A DNA stretch of 45,077 bases from an uncultured Succinivibrionaceae bacterium (lineage in GTDB: Bacteria; Pseudomonadota; Gammaproteobacteria; Enterobacterales; Succinivibrionaceae): positions 1 through 45,077 of the forward strand of contig CALXOT010000070.1 of assembly GCA_944390085.1 (NCBI GenBank). Reading direction: 5' to 3'. The notes below the pieces were generated by a model. That model was not told where the DNA came from. It saw only the letters and a list, made by a program, of their open reading frames with translations, and made no database searches. How positions within the stretch are numbered: the stretch's first letter is position 1; each line of letters begins with the position of its first letter. A program made the translations under genes and the position numbers. Below, in pieces: positions 31,272 through 40,342 of the stretch.

Positions 31272-34052
31272 ATGGGAAAGTCTTTAGTCATCGTCGAGTC
31301 GCCATCTAAGGCGGCTATCATCAATCGTTATCTTGGTGATGACTACATTGTCAAGGCAAGCGTCGGACATATCCGCGATCTGCCATCCTCAGGGGGTAAA
31401 AGTACTGAACGGATATCAACCAAAAGTGCTGCAAAAAGCAAGGAAAAGAAAGACAAGAGTGTAAATCCGCTCTACGCGCGCATGGGACTTGATCCGGAAA
31501 ATAACTGGCAGGCACAGTATGAAATCATGCCAGGCAAGGATAAGGTCGTGAAGGAGTTAAAAAGCCTGGCCAGGCAAGCTGATACTATCTATCTTGCCAC
31601 TGATCTGGATCGTGAGGGTGAAGCTATTGCCTGGCATCTGCGCGAAGTGCTGGGAGGCAAGAAAACTTATTGGCGCGTCAAATATCCAGAAATCACTAAA
31701 GAGGCCATTAATGCTGCCTTTGCCCATCCGTCTGACATTAACATGGATTTAGTAAATGCGCAGCAGACCCGGCGTTTTTTAGATCGGGTGGTAGGCTACA
31801 TGGTTTCACCCCTGCTGTGGTCAAAGGTAGCACGTGGACTGAGCGCCGGACGCGTACAGTCGGTAGCAGTTGAGATTATCGTAGACCGTGAGCGTGAAAT
31901 CAAAGCCTTTGTCCCTAAGGAATATTGGACCATTGATGCCCTGACCTACACCCAGGCTGGGCAGGCTGTAACGCTGCAGCTGCAGACCAAGGATGGGAAA
32001 AAACTTGAAATTCCCAGTACTGCTGCCAGTAAGGAATGTTGCGCGGCACTTAAGTCTGAGCGCTTTGTGGTAGATAAGGTTGATACCCGCGAAAGCAAGC
32101 AGTCAGCTCCGCCTCCTTTTACCACTTCCACCTTGCAGCAGACGGCCAATCAGCGGCTGGGCTTTTCTGTCCGTCGGACCATGACTGCAGCGCAGCGCTT
32201 GTATGAAGCAGGTTTTATCACTTATATGCGCACAGACAGCGTTAATTTGTCGCAGGAGGCCATTGCTGCTGCCCGTTACATTATTGAAAATCAGTTTGGC
32301 AGCGCTTATCTTCCTGAAAAACCCAATTTCTTTAAGTCCAAGGCTTCAGCACAAGAAGCCCACGAGGCTATACGTCCCTCCCATCCTGAGATCGGAGCCA
32401 CCGGGCTGCCCTCCTCGATAGATAAGGACGGGCAGCGTTTATATGCCCTTATCTATGCGCGTTATCTGGCCTGTCAGATGAGTCAGGAGCGGCATTTAAG
32501 CACTACCGTCACTGTAAAAGCTGGAGCTTACGGCCTTAAATGCAGCGGCCGCGTGATGCTCTTTGATGGTTTCAGAAGGGTGCTAGGGGGCAGCAGTGAT
32601 GAAGTTGAGCTGCCTAAATTAAGCCCGGGTGATGAACTTTTCTTGAACGAACTTAAAGAAAGTCAGCATTTTACCCAGCCGCCAGCCCGTTATTCAGAAG
32701 CCAGTCTGGTCAAGGAGCTTGACAATGATGGCATTGGCCGCCCGTCAACCTATGCCTCCATTATTGCAACCATTCAGGATCGCGGATATGTCCGCCTGGA
32801 CAGAGGGCGTTTTTATGCCGAGAAGATGGGGGAGATAGTCACAGATAGGCTGCGCTTTAGCTTCTCAGATCTGATGAACCCTGATTTTACCGCCAAGATG
32901 GAAGGTGAACTTGACGATATCGCTGCCGGTAAACTTAATTGGCTGAACTCACTCAATAGGTTTTATGCAGGCTTCAGTGAACAGCTGCAGCAGGCATCAA
33001 AACCTGCAGCTGAGGGCGGCATGCCTGACAACCGGGCGCTGGAACTTGACATGATGTGTCCGCAATGCGGTAAGTACCACATGGCATTGCACTCCGGGCG
33101 TACCGGCATGTTCTTATCTTGCATGGGCTATTTTGATAAAAACGTTAAGGCAGCGGATCGTTGCCGTAAGACCTTAAATTTAAAGGAAATTACTCCAGCT
33201 CAGCTGGCAAAATCCGCTCAAGGTGAGGCCGATGAGAGCGCTGAGCTGCGGGAACGCAAGCGCTGTCCTAAATGCGGATCTGCCATGGATCAGTATTTAA
33301 TAGATGAACATTTAAAGCTGCATCTGTGTGGAAACAGCCCGCGTTGTGACGGATATATACTGGAACAGGGGGATTTTAGCTCCCAGGTGGAAAAGGGGCC
33401 TGAAGTTACCTGTGAACGTTGTGGCAGTCCAATGGAGCTTAAGGAAGGTCGCTTCGGCAAATACATGGCCTGTACCAATACCGAGTGTGGCAATACCCGT
33501 AAGATCCTGAAGTCAGGGGAAGTGGCACCGCCACGCGAGAAGGCAGTAGATTTGCCGGAGCTTCCCTGCAAGGCCGAAGGTGCTCATTTTGTCTTGCGTG
33601 ATGGAGCTACTGGTATCTTCCTAGCTGCATCTTCTTTCCCTAAGGTGCGTGAAACCAGGGCGCCCCTGGTTTCTGAGCTCAAACGTTTCCGTGACCGTAT
33701 TTCGTCTAAATTCCATTACCTTGCTGACGGTCCTGAAACTGATCCGGAAGGGAATGCCTTTGCTGTCCGTTATTCGCGCAAATTAAAGCAGCAGTATCTG
33801 CTCTCACAAGATGCTGAAGGCAAAGCCATGGGCTACAGCGCACATTATTTACCTGATGAAAACCGTTGGGAGGTAGGTTTGGTCAGGAGCAGCAAGAAGT
33901 CATCATCTGACAGGGAGGCTGCAGCAAAAGATGAGGCTGGAACTGCTAAGGTAAGCAAGGGCTCTAAAGGGGTTAAAAGCTCGCGGAGCAGCTCTGCTGC
34001 CAAAAAGGGCAGTGGCCGTATCAGGACTGTCAGGACTACAGGGCAAAAATAA
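31272..34052 (+). CDS. topA: DNA topoisomerase I
   Basis: 926 residues from ATG 31272, chosen because GAGGA is seven bases upstream; ATG 31266 would be only two bases away. It relaxes negative supercoils (type IA). The TOPRIM domain starts SLVIVESPSKAAIINRYLG with the metal motif DLDREGEAIAWH. The active-site tyrosine is Tyr318 in EAGFITYMRTDS. The C-terminal part has zinc ribbons (CPQCGKYHMAL.., CPKCGSAMDQ..CGNSPRC, CERCGSPMELKEG..CTNTEC) and ends in a Ser/Lys-rich basic tail. E. coli TopA has 865 residues; the excess is an ~30-residue Lys/Ser-rich insert near residues 42-62 and the tail. The convergent gene is the ExoI-like one. Confidence 0.97.
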   Translation: MGKSLVIVESPSKAAIINRYLGDDYIVKASVGHIRDLPSSGGKSTERISTKSAAKSKEKKDKSVNPLYARMGLDPENNWQAQYEIMPGKDKVVKELKSLARQADTIYLATDLDREGEAIAWHLREVLGGKKTYWRVKYPEITKEAINAAFAHPSDINMDLVNAQQTRRFLDRVVGYMVSPLLWSKVARGLSAGRVQSVAVEIIVDREREIKAFVPKEYWTIDALTYTQAGQAVTLQLQTKDGKKLEIPSTAASKECCAALKSERFVVDKVDTRESKQSAPPPFTTSTLQQTANQRLGFSVRRTMTAAQRLYEAGFITYMRTDSVNLSQEAIAAARYIIENQFGSAYLPEKPNFFKSKASAQEAHEAIRPSHPEIGATGLPSSIDKDGQRLYALIYARYLACQMSQERHLSTTVTVKAGAYGLKCSGRVMLFDGFRRVLGGSSDEVELPKLSPGDELFLNELKESQHFTQPPARYSEASLVKELDNDGIGRPSTYASIIATIQDRGYVRLDRGRFYAEKMGEIVTDRLRFSFSDLMNPDFTAKMEGELDDIAAGKLNWLNSLNRFYAGFSEQLQQASKPAAEGGMPDNRALELDMMCPQCGKYHMALHSGRTGMFLSCMGYFDKNVKAADRCRKTLNLKEITPAQLAKSAQGEADESAELRERKRCPKCGSAMDQYLIDEHLKLHLCGNSPRCDGYILEQGDFSSQVEKGPEVTCERCGSPMELKEGRFGKYMACTNTECGNTRKILKSGEVAPPREKAVDLPELPCKAEGAHFVLRDGATGIFLAASSFPKVRETRAPLVSELKRFRDRISSKFHYLADGPETDPEGNAFAVRYSRKLKQQYLLSQDAEGKAMGYSAHYLPDENRWEVGLVRSSKKSSSDREAAAKDEAGTAKVSKGSKGVKSSRSSSAAKKGSGRIRTVRTTGQK

Positions 34053-34140
34053 AGGTATCCCTGAGGCAGCGTCCTGCGGGGCGCTGTCAGAACTTGACAG
34101 GTTTCAGGCAGGAGCTGCCTCTGCTTCATCCCCATACCTT
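34052..34140. other. 89-nt nested hairpin after topA (structured RNA or complex terminator)
   Basis: Three concentric stems are visible. The outer AAGGTAT (34052) pairs with ATACCTT (34134). The middle GAGGCAGC-G-TCCTGC (34063-34077) pairs with GCAGGA-GCTGCCTC (34108-34121), 14 pairs with one bulged G. The inner CTGTCA-GAACT-TGACAG spans 34084-34100. The element begins in the topA stop codon, ends 43 bp before the stop of the convergent ExoI-like gene and has no T-run on either side. It matches no RNA family I can name. Confidence 0.6.
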
Positions 34141-34182
34141 ACGGCAAGGTTCCGCGGCAGGCTTGTTCTGGCGGAAGCGGAT

Positions 34183-35451
34183 TTACAGTTTTTGCAGATA
34201 GGTGCTCAGCTTTAAAAAGAGGCGCTGTTGCTTTTCGTCGTTTTCATTTAACAGGGAAGAGGCGCTTTTAAGCTCGGCAGCATAACGGGTGGCGTTGCGC
34301 TGCAGTCTGCGTGCACAGAAAGTACGGTAAGCCTCAAGTTCACTGTCTACCAGACAGTCGCGGAAGTTATCGGCCTGATAGAGAAACAGGAGCTCCTTGA
34401 AAAAAGGAGAGGCGCCAAGGGGAGGGCGGGGCAGTAATTGCGGGTTACGTTTGCCTGTTTCCTGATAGAGTGTTTTTTCAGCAGCACTCAGGTGTTCAAA
34501 GAAGCTTTGCGCCAGTGAGGGCGGACTCCTGTCATCCTCGATACTGCTGTTAGATGTAAGAGCCTGCTGTAGCACCCTTGCTGCCTGGCTTAGGTTGAAT
34601 GACAGGTGCTGCTGGCGCTGTTCAGTCAGAATTCCCTGCGGTGCTATCAGCACCGGCTGGCTTAAACGCAGGGTATAGCGGTAAACGTTAAGCTCCCGGT
34701 CAGTGCACAAAAGTTGTGCAGTATGCCCGTTAAGTCCGGTACAGACAGCAGCACATATGTGCACTCCATCGGCCATGACAACCAGGCTGCCTTGCTGCAG
34801 GCTCTGCTGCAGCCTGCGCACCCGTTCATTCCTTCCCCTGAGGCAGAATTGTAAGATAGGTGCATCATACTGCCGTAAATAGGCAATGATCCCAGGCAGG
34901 GAAGCGGCACGTTCTGCCAGAGGTTCAGAAATTGTAATTTTCAGGGCTGCAGCGACAGCATTAAGGGAACTTAATGCCTGTGGTGCAAAGGCACTTAATG
35001 AGCCAAAGAGGCAGGCTGCCTGTAATACTACCTTAAGATCAAGCACTTCAATGCCATCAAGAAAGTCAGCTCCTTTAAAGCAACGCAGCGCTAGTGCCTC
35101 AAGGTAGGCAAAATACTTGTAGTTAAATATTACAGGCAGTACGTGTGCAGGCTCGCAAAGGGCAATTATTTGCTGCAATAGCTCATACTCACTGATCCCG
35201 TCCTCAAATAAGGATGGGCTGAGGTTCTGTTTTAGCAGGTAAACCGGATTGGGCAATTGATGTGGCGGCAGGCGCACTTGTAAAAATTGAGCTTTGTCTA
35301 TCGCATTGAGACTATAGTCACAACGCTGCAATGCAATGCCGCCCAGGCGTGCATTCAGCCCGGGAGTACTGATGGGCAGTGGCTGCAGACACAAAAATTG
35401 CGTGGTATCTGGTACAGCTGTAGCTGTACCTTGTGCGGGCAGATTGAGCAT
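34183..35451 (-). CDS. Exonuclease I (SbcB)-like protein without catalytic residues
   Basis: 422 residues (SbcB 475). The C-terminal ~200 residues resemble ExoI clearly: VLIAPQGILTEQRQQHLSF matches its CPVLAQANTLRPED block, followed by FFEHLSAAEKTL, LLFLYQADNFRDCL and the terminal helix bundle. The N-terminal half follows ExoI's exonuclease domain in spacing, but every DEDDh position is lost. DYETFG is replaced by QPLPIS (Asp to Gln23, Glu to Leu25), NNVRFDD by NYKYFAY (Asp to Ala115), and the late AHDAMAD by PLAERAA. ssDNA or SSB binding could survive without nuclease activity; that is inference. The ATG overlaps the DUF4250 stop (TAATG), so it is co-translated with DUF4250 and purT. No intact sbcB is in the window. 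Confidence 0.68.
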   Translation of the reverse strand: MLNLPAQGTATAVPDTTQFLCLQPLPISTPGLNARLGGIALQRCDYSLNAIDKAQFLQVRLPPHQLPNPVYLLKQNLSPSLFEDGISEYELLQQIIALCEPAHVLPVIFNYKYFAYLEALALRCFKGADFLDGIEVLDLKVVLQAACLFGSLSAFAPQALSSLNAVAAALKITISEPLAERAASLPGIIAYLRQYDAPILQFCLRGRNERVRRLQQSLQQGSLVVMADGVHICAAVCTGLNGHTAQLLCTDRELNVYRYTLRLSQPVLIAPQGILTEQRQQHLSFNLSQAARVLQQALTSNSSIEDDRSPPSLAQSFFEHLSAAEKTLYQETGKRNPQLLPRPPLGASPFFKELLFLYQADNFRDCLVDSELEAYRTFCARRLQRNATRYAAELKSASSLLNENDEKQQRLFLKLSTYLQKL

Positions 35452-35645
35452 TATTTAAACTGCCTGCTGTCAGTGTCGTAGCTAAAACCTGCTTTCTTTA
35501 ATTTTGCGCACAGCTCCTCGCGGCTAATTTCATGAGCTTTGCACAGTTCGTCAAGATCACTGTAAGCATCACGCAATTGCATATTGACTGCACTGACCAG
35601 AATATAAGGATCCATGTTGGCAAAACGGGCTAAAGAAATTGGCAC
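35451..35645 (-). CDS. DUF4250 family small protein
   Basis: 64 residues, GTG start with AAGGAGG five bases upstream; this site lies inside the last codons of purT. The sequence MDPYILVSAVNMQLRD, then DLDELCKAHEISREELCAKL and the end GFSYDTDSRQFK fit DUF4250, a family of ~60-residue proteins of unknown function. It looks like a small helix-turn-helix-type helical bundle with no signal or membrane segment. The GTG follows the purT TAA at once, and the ExoI-like ATG overlaps its own TAA, so it is the middle gene of a tightly coupled trio. Confidence 0.75.
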   Translation of the reverse strand: MPISLARFANMDPYILVSAVNMQLRDAYSDLDELCKAHEISREELCAKLKKAGFSYDTDSRQFK

Positions 35646-36872
35646 TTAAGCCTCCTTAATGCTTTCGATTTCACTCTTAATCTCAATGCGTACTGCATCC
35701 CGTACAGCCTTTGCCTGCTCTACAGCCTCAGTTACGCTGTTTGCTCGGGCCAGGGCTACTCCCAGGCGGCGCTCTCCCTTGATGTCTGGTTTGCCAAAGA
35801 TGCGCAGGGCACAGTCATTGCCCATGGACAGCGCCTTATCCAGATTTCTGTAGCTGATAGAACTGCCTTCGCCCTGGCCTAAAATGGCGGCTGAAGCTGA
35901 AGGACCGCGGAAGGCGATACGGCCAATTGGTAGCCCCAGCAGGGCACGCACATGCAATGCAAATTCAGAGAGATCCTGCGAGATCAGGGTTACCATGCCG
36001 GTATCGTGCGGACGCGGGGAAAGCTCTGAGAAGATCACATTGCGTCCTGCAATAAACAGTTCTACCCCGAAGATACCAAAGCCCCCTAAGGCCTTGACTA
36101 CTGTGGAGGCGATGCGTTTGCACTCCAGCAGTACATCTTCTTCCAGGGGTTCTGGCTGCCAGCTTTCATGATAGTCGCCGTTTACCTGATGATGCCCGAT
36201 AGGCTCGCAGAAGTGGATGCCGTCAGCGGCTTGTACCGTAAGCAAGGTGATCTCGCGGTCAAATTTGACAAAGCCTTCGACAATGACCCTGTTTTCATGC
36301 CCACGCCCTTCGTTGCAGGCTTTGTTCCAGCTCTCTTCGATGTCACTCTCGCTTCTTAAAGTGCTCTGGCCTTTGCCAGATGAGCTCATGATAGGTTTCA
36401 TGATGCAGGGAAAACCCACTTTATCAATATTTTCATGTATCTCTTCGGCTGAGGAGGCAAAGAAAAAGGGCGAAGTGGGCAGATTTAAGGTATTGGCTGC
36501 CAGGGTACGGATCGCTTCACGGTTCATGGTGATGTTGGCTGCCTTTGCTGAAGGTACCACCCGCAGCCCCTGCTCCTTCTCAAGCTCCAGTAGCACATCT
36601 GTGGCAATGGCTTCAATTTCTGGGATCACCACGTCAGGCTGTACCTTGGAGATGAGTTCGCGCAGGGCGTTCTTGTCCTTCATGTCAAGCACAGCATGGG
36701 CAGATGCTACCTGCATGGCAGGTGCCCCGGCATAACGATCACAGGCAATAACCTTGATACCAAGGCGCATCAACTCAATGGCTACTTCCTTGCCCAGTTC
36801 ACCAGAGCCCAACAGCAGGGCAGTGGTGGAATGACCATTGGTGGCGGTAGTGATGTCTAAAGCTTTAAGCAT
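35646..36872 (-). CDS. purT: Formate-dependent phosphoribosylglycinamide formyltransferase
   Basis: 408 residues, ATP-grasp enzyme that makes formyl-GAR from GAR, formate and ATP in purine synthesis, replacing the folate-dependent PurN step. Landmarks are the N-terminal [33 protein letters not shown], the ATP-grasp loop [28 protein letters not shown] and the metal-binding end [23 protein letters not shown]. Use of formate suits a formate-producing mixed-acid fermenter. ATG start behind AAGAAGG. It is first in the purT-DUF4250-(ExoI-like) unit and has a promoter/operator candidate upstream. Confidence 0.96.
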   Translation of the reverse strand: MLKALDITTATNGHSTTALLLGSGELGKEVAIELMRLGIKVIACDRYAGAPAMQVASAHAVLDMKDKNALRELISKVQPDVVIPEIEAIATDVLLELEKEQGLRVVPSAKAANITMNREAIRTLAANTLNLPTSPFFFASSAEEIHENIDKVGFPCIMKPIMSSSGKGQSTLRSESDIEESWNKACNEGRGHENRVIVEGFVKFDREITLLTVQAADGIHFCEPIGHHQVNGDYHESWQPEPLEEDVLLECKRIASTVVKALGGFGIFGVELFIAGRNVIFSELSPRPHDTGMVTLISQDLSEFALHVRALLGLPIGRIAFRGPSASAAILGQGEGSSISYRNLDKALSMGNDCALRIFGKPDIKGERRLGVALARANSVTEAVEQAKAVRDAVRIEIKSEIESIKEA

Positions 36873-36910
36873 GGTGACCTTCTTAAAAGTGTATTTTGTT
36901 AAGCTATGTA

Positions 36911-36937
36911 TGTGAAATCACACATCCTACTATTATA
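36911..36937 (-). promoter_or_regulatory. purT promoter -10 with overlapping operator-like palindrome
   Basis: On the minus strand TATAAT (36937-36932) is followed about ten bases later by TGTGATTTCACA (36922-36911), an inverted repeat TGTGA-N2-TCACA sitting where the transcript should begin. No good -35 was found. The repeat does not match the PurR box, and the two-base spacing rules out a standard CRP site. Confidence 0.4.
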
Positions 36938-37103
36938 ATGTAAAGAGGCGGTTTTAACTGATTTTGCCGGTAAATCAGCATGTCAGTAAGGCATGGGGCG
37001 CTTTGTTACCCGTAATGTGCATGATCAGGGGCGCATAAGATAAAACCTGGCTTAAATTTTAAATGCGCATCAGAATACCGGCTTTGCGCGGACAGCTAGT
37101 ATT

Positions 37104-38237
37104 ATGATTAAAATTATTGCAGATGAGGCTCTGCCTAATGCAGCAGAGGTGTTTTCAGCTTTCGGCGAAGTCAAGCTGATGCCAGGACGCGTTATTAAAG
37201 CCTCAGATCTCAAGGACGTCACCGCTCTTATCATCCGCTCTGTCACCAAAGTTAATGCTGATTTATTAAGTCAGGCCAATGCGCTTAAATTTATCGGGTC
37301 TGCCACTGCAGGCTTTGATCATGTGGATACTGATCTTTTAAGGCAGCGCGGTATTGCCTTTACCAATGCCCCGGGCTCCAACTCTATCAGTGTGGGGGAT
37401 TATGTGCTCTCAGTGCTGCTAGTGCTTTCACAGCGTTATGAAATGGAGCTTGCCGGTTGCTCAATCGGTATTGTGGGGTGTGGTTATACCGGCTCGCAGG
37501 TATTAAGGAAAGCTCATGCTCTGGGCATGTTCCCCATTGTGCGGGACCCCCCGCTTGCCCGCAATGGCCTGTCTGAATATGGGGCCTCTTTTGATGAAAT
37601 TCTTGATTGTGACTTTATTTCTCTGCATGTTCCTTTGATTAAGGAAGGTGCAGATGCCACCTATCATTTATTCGGTGAAAAAGAATTAAAGCGCCTGCGC
37701 CCCGGGGCTTTCCTGATTAATGCCGCGCGTGGCAGTGTGGTGGATAATCAGGCCCTCTATAAATGTCTCAAGTCAGGACAGAATTTGCATGCCTGGTGTG
37801 ATGTTTTTGAGGGAGAGCCTGATATCAGTGTGCGGGAACTGCTTCCTTTGCTTGAGGGGGCAACCGCTCACATTGCTGGATATTCCTTTGAATCAAAGCG
37901 CCGCGCTGCACTGATGCTGGCTCAGGAACTGGCACGTGTACTTAAGCTGCCATTGCAGCCCCATTATGAGATGCCGCCTGTTGAAATCCAGGAAATGGTG
38001 CTCGGGGCAGGGGCCAAGCAACTTGATCTTGATCTGTTAAGCCGTCTGGTTTTCAGCGTCTATGATGTCAGGCGTGACTGTTATGAGTTTTCTGCCTTTT
38101 GCAAGGATGGGGCCAGTTTTGACTTTTTGCGCAAACGCTACCGTGAACGGCGTGAGCTGTCTTCGCTGACTGTAAGCTCTGTGCCTTCTTCGTTTATCCC
38201 GGTGCTCAAAACTTTAGGCTTCAGCTGTAAAAATTAG
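37104..38237 (+). CDS. pdxB: Erythronate-4-phosphate dehydrogenase
   Basis: 377 residues, NAD-dependent D-2-hydroxyacid dehydrogenase of the DXP-dependent pyridoxal phosphate pathway. PdxB-like wording includes IIADEALPNAAEVFSAFGEV, IRSVTKVNADLL, SATAGFDHVD and NAPGSNSISVGDYV. The dinucleotide loop is GIVGCGYTGSQV. Catalytic residues are Arg in NAARGSVVDN, Glu in EGEPDI and His in AHIAGYSFE. The C-terminal ~90 residues form the PdxB-specific dimerisation domain. No ribosome-binding site is obvious before the ATG. It is divergent from purT. Confidence 0.94.
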   Translation: MIKIIADEALPNAAEVFSAFGEVKLMPGRVIKASDLKDVTALIIRSVTKVNADLLSQANALKFIGSATAGFDHVDTDLLRQRGIAFTNAPGSNSISVGDYVLSVLLVLSQRYEMELAGCSIGIVGCGYTGSQVLRKAHALGMFPIVRDPPLARNGLSEYGASFDEILDCDFISLHVPLIKEGADATYHLFGEKELKRLRPGAFLINAARGSVVDNQALYKCLKSGQNLHAWCDVFEGEPDISVRELLPLLEGATAHIAGYSFESKRRAALMLAQELARVLKLPLQPHYEMPPVEIQEMVLGAGAKQLDLDLLSRLVFSVYDVRRDCYEFSAFCKDGASFDFLRKRYRERRELSSLTVSSVPSSFIPVLKTLGFSCKN

Positions 38238-38410
38238 CGCTCTGATCACATAAAATGTGAAGGACTTTGCAAATTTGTGAGCAGCTTTTTATTGCCATAA
38301 ATTTGCACTTTATTAGGCCGGGTATTAAGTTCATAATATAAGTAATATTTTTCAGTTTGTGCGTGTATGGTTTTGTAAACGCGCTTTTTGTCGGAAGAAG
38401 GTAGTAAAGC

Positions 38411-40072
38411 ATGATTAGATTTTTCATGTCCCTTAGCATCCGCTCCAAGCTGCTGTTAGGCTTTATTGTGGTGCTGGTGCTCAATGCCGCAGTGTCGGCT
38501 TCCATTGTGTTCAGCACGTTAAACAGCATCAGCGGTACCGCCCGCATCAATGAGATCCTGTCGGTGGCCAATGCCCGCGTTAATACCGCTCAGACAGCGA
38601 TGCACGATTTCAATTCTACGGTGATTGCCGAGCTCAATGACGCCATTTCAGGCAAGACTGAGCGTTTCCTTAAGGATTACGAGGGGCTGAAGGCTGAATT
38701 GACTCGCTCCAGCGGCGCCCTGATCCCGGGGGCAATGGGCACTAAGAGCTATGCTGACAATATTAACGCAGTCAAGAAGGCTTCAACTGACATGGTGACC
38801 TTCAGTGATACAGTGATCCTGCCTTTAGTTCAGCAGAACAATGCAGCTGAGGCCCTGACCTATTACATCAAACAAGGGCTTCCTCTTTACCGTGGCAGTA
38901 TTGATGACTATCACGCCATTTTGCAGGAACAGAATCGTACAGCCATCGGTATTGCTGAATCTATCTCGGATATGACCGAAGTTTATATTGATATTGGGCT
39001 TACCGTATTATCTATTGTGTTGGGCCTGGTTATCGCCATGCTGATTTCCTCTTATATTGCCAGGAATATTGCAGCACAGATAGACATCATTGACCGCATT
39101 TCTGAAGGTGATCTGAGCCAGCATATCCATCATGGTGCTGAGGATGAGTTTGGTTATGCCAGGAAGGCGCTGCGCAAGATGCGCAATCAGTTAAATGAGG
39201 CCATTGAATCCACCATGGTGACCTCAGATGCGGCCATGAAGCTGTTGGAGCAAGCCATGACCAATACCAGTGACATGAATCATGAGCTCTCTGAGGTTGA
39301 CAATCAGACCGTGACGGTAGCGGCTGCTTCCGATGAGCTGGTCTCCACCACCCAGGATATTGCACGCAACTGTGAGAATGCAGCTTCAAGCTCTGAGCAG
39401 ACCAAGAACATCACTGAGCAGAGCATTGACACTGTGCGCAATGTGGTAAGCAAGATTAAGGAGCAGGCCAATATCACCCAGCAATGTGCCGATCAGATTG
39501 CCAATCTGGAAAAGAAGACTGCTGACATCGGTTCTATCGTTAATACCATTAATGATATTGCCGATCAGACCAATCTGCTGGCCCTGAATGCTGCTATTGA
39601 GGCCGCCCGTGCCGGTGATGCCGGTCGCGGCTTTGCGGTGGTGGCCGATGAAGTGCGTGCCCTGGCCATGCGTACCTCGCAGTCTACCCAGGAAATCACC
39701 AGCATGGTGAGCGCGGTGCAGGGTGAAGTGCAGAATGTGACCACCAGTATCAATGCCTCAGTTACTAATATGGATGAGGTGGCCCAGACCGCTGGGGCCA
39801 TGGAAGATACCTTAGCCAATGTTACCCAGCATGTGAATGAGGTTAATGCCCAGATCACCCAGATTGCCACTGCAGCTGAGGAACAGACTACAGCTACAGC
39901 GGAAATTTCCCAGAATATGCAGACTATTACCAGCTCCTGCGAAAATGCTGCTAAGAAGTCAACTGAGACCACCGGGCAGGTGGAAAATATCCATGAAAGC
40001 TTTAATAAGCTGATTAAACAGTTAGGCTTCTTCAAGCTCCGTCCTTTGGGCAGCGATAACGTCAATACTTGA
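38411..40072 (+). CDS. Methyl-accepting chemotaxis protein
   Basis: 553 residues with the standard chemoreceptor layout: TM1 (about 11-33), a ~155-residue periplasmic domain predicted mainly helical (four-helix-bundle type), TM2 (about 191-213), HAMP, and a long cytoplasmic coiled coil. The signalling tip near residues 384-415 is intact: [20 protein letters not shown] followed by [14 protein letters not shown]. There is no C-terminal NWETF-type CheR/CheB tether; the protein ends GSDNVNT. The ligand is unknown. AAGG precedes the ATG. Together with flgE downstream it shows the organism is motile. Confidence 0.93.
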   Translation: MIRFFMSLSIRSKLLLGFIVVLVLNAAVSASIVFSTLNSISGTARINEILSVANARVNTAQTAMHDFNSTVIAELNDAISGKTERFLKDYEGLKAELTRSSGALIPGAMGTKSYADNINAVKKASTDMVTFSDTVILPLVQQNNAAEALTYYIKQGLPLYRGSIDDYHAILQEQNRTAIGIAESISDMTEVYIDIGLTVLSIVLGLVIAMLISSYIARNIAAQIDIIDRISEGDLSQHIHHGAEDEFGYARKALRKMRNQLNEAIESTMVTSDAAMKLLEQAMTNTSDMNHELSEVDNQTVTVAAASDELVSTTQDIARNCENAASSSEQTKNITEQSIDTVRNVVSKIKEQANITQQCADQIANLEKKTADIGSIVNTINDIADQTNLLALNAAIEAARAGDAGRGFAVVADEVRALAMRTSQSTQEITSMVSAVQGEVQNVTTSINASVTNMDEVAQTAGAMEDTLANVTQHVNEVNAQITQIATAAEEQTTATAEISQNMQTITSSCENAAKKSTETTGQVENIHESFNKLIKQLGFFKLRPLGSDNVNT

Positions 40073-40086
40073 TTGTAAAAGGCAGT

Positions 40087-40113
40087 GGGGGAGCAGTCAG
40101 AGTACTCCCCCTT
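40087..40113 (+). terminator. Terminator-like hairpin after the chemoreceptor gene
   Basis: GGGGGAG, 11-nt loop, CTCCCCC then TTCTCC: a strong 7-bp stem with a poor U-tract, 14 bp past the stop. The remaining ~230 bp up to the permease gene show nothing else. Confidence 0.6.
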
Positions 40114-40342
40114 CTCCATTAAAAATGTGATGGCGGCAGTCACTGGTTTATGTCCGGGGCTGCCGTTGTTGTTTTCAAGCAGAAGGCTTAGCTATTTTCT
40201 GTGCAAGGCGATGGAAATTTTTGCACGGGCTTACTGTAAGTCAGGAAAAACGTATAGCGTAGCCAGTTCATATAAGTTTCCGGGTAAGCTGCGGCTGCTT
40301 GAGTAAGTGGCCCCTGGCCTAACACAGATCTAAGGATTATTC

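Noticed and set aside
36911..36922. CRP site in front of purT
   Set aside because: TGTGA and TCACA are only two bases apart; CRP needs six.
39565..40143. 192-residue minus-strand frame opposite the chemoreceptor
   Set aside because: Antisense to the highly conserved signalling domain; long antisense frames are expected there from codon bias.
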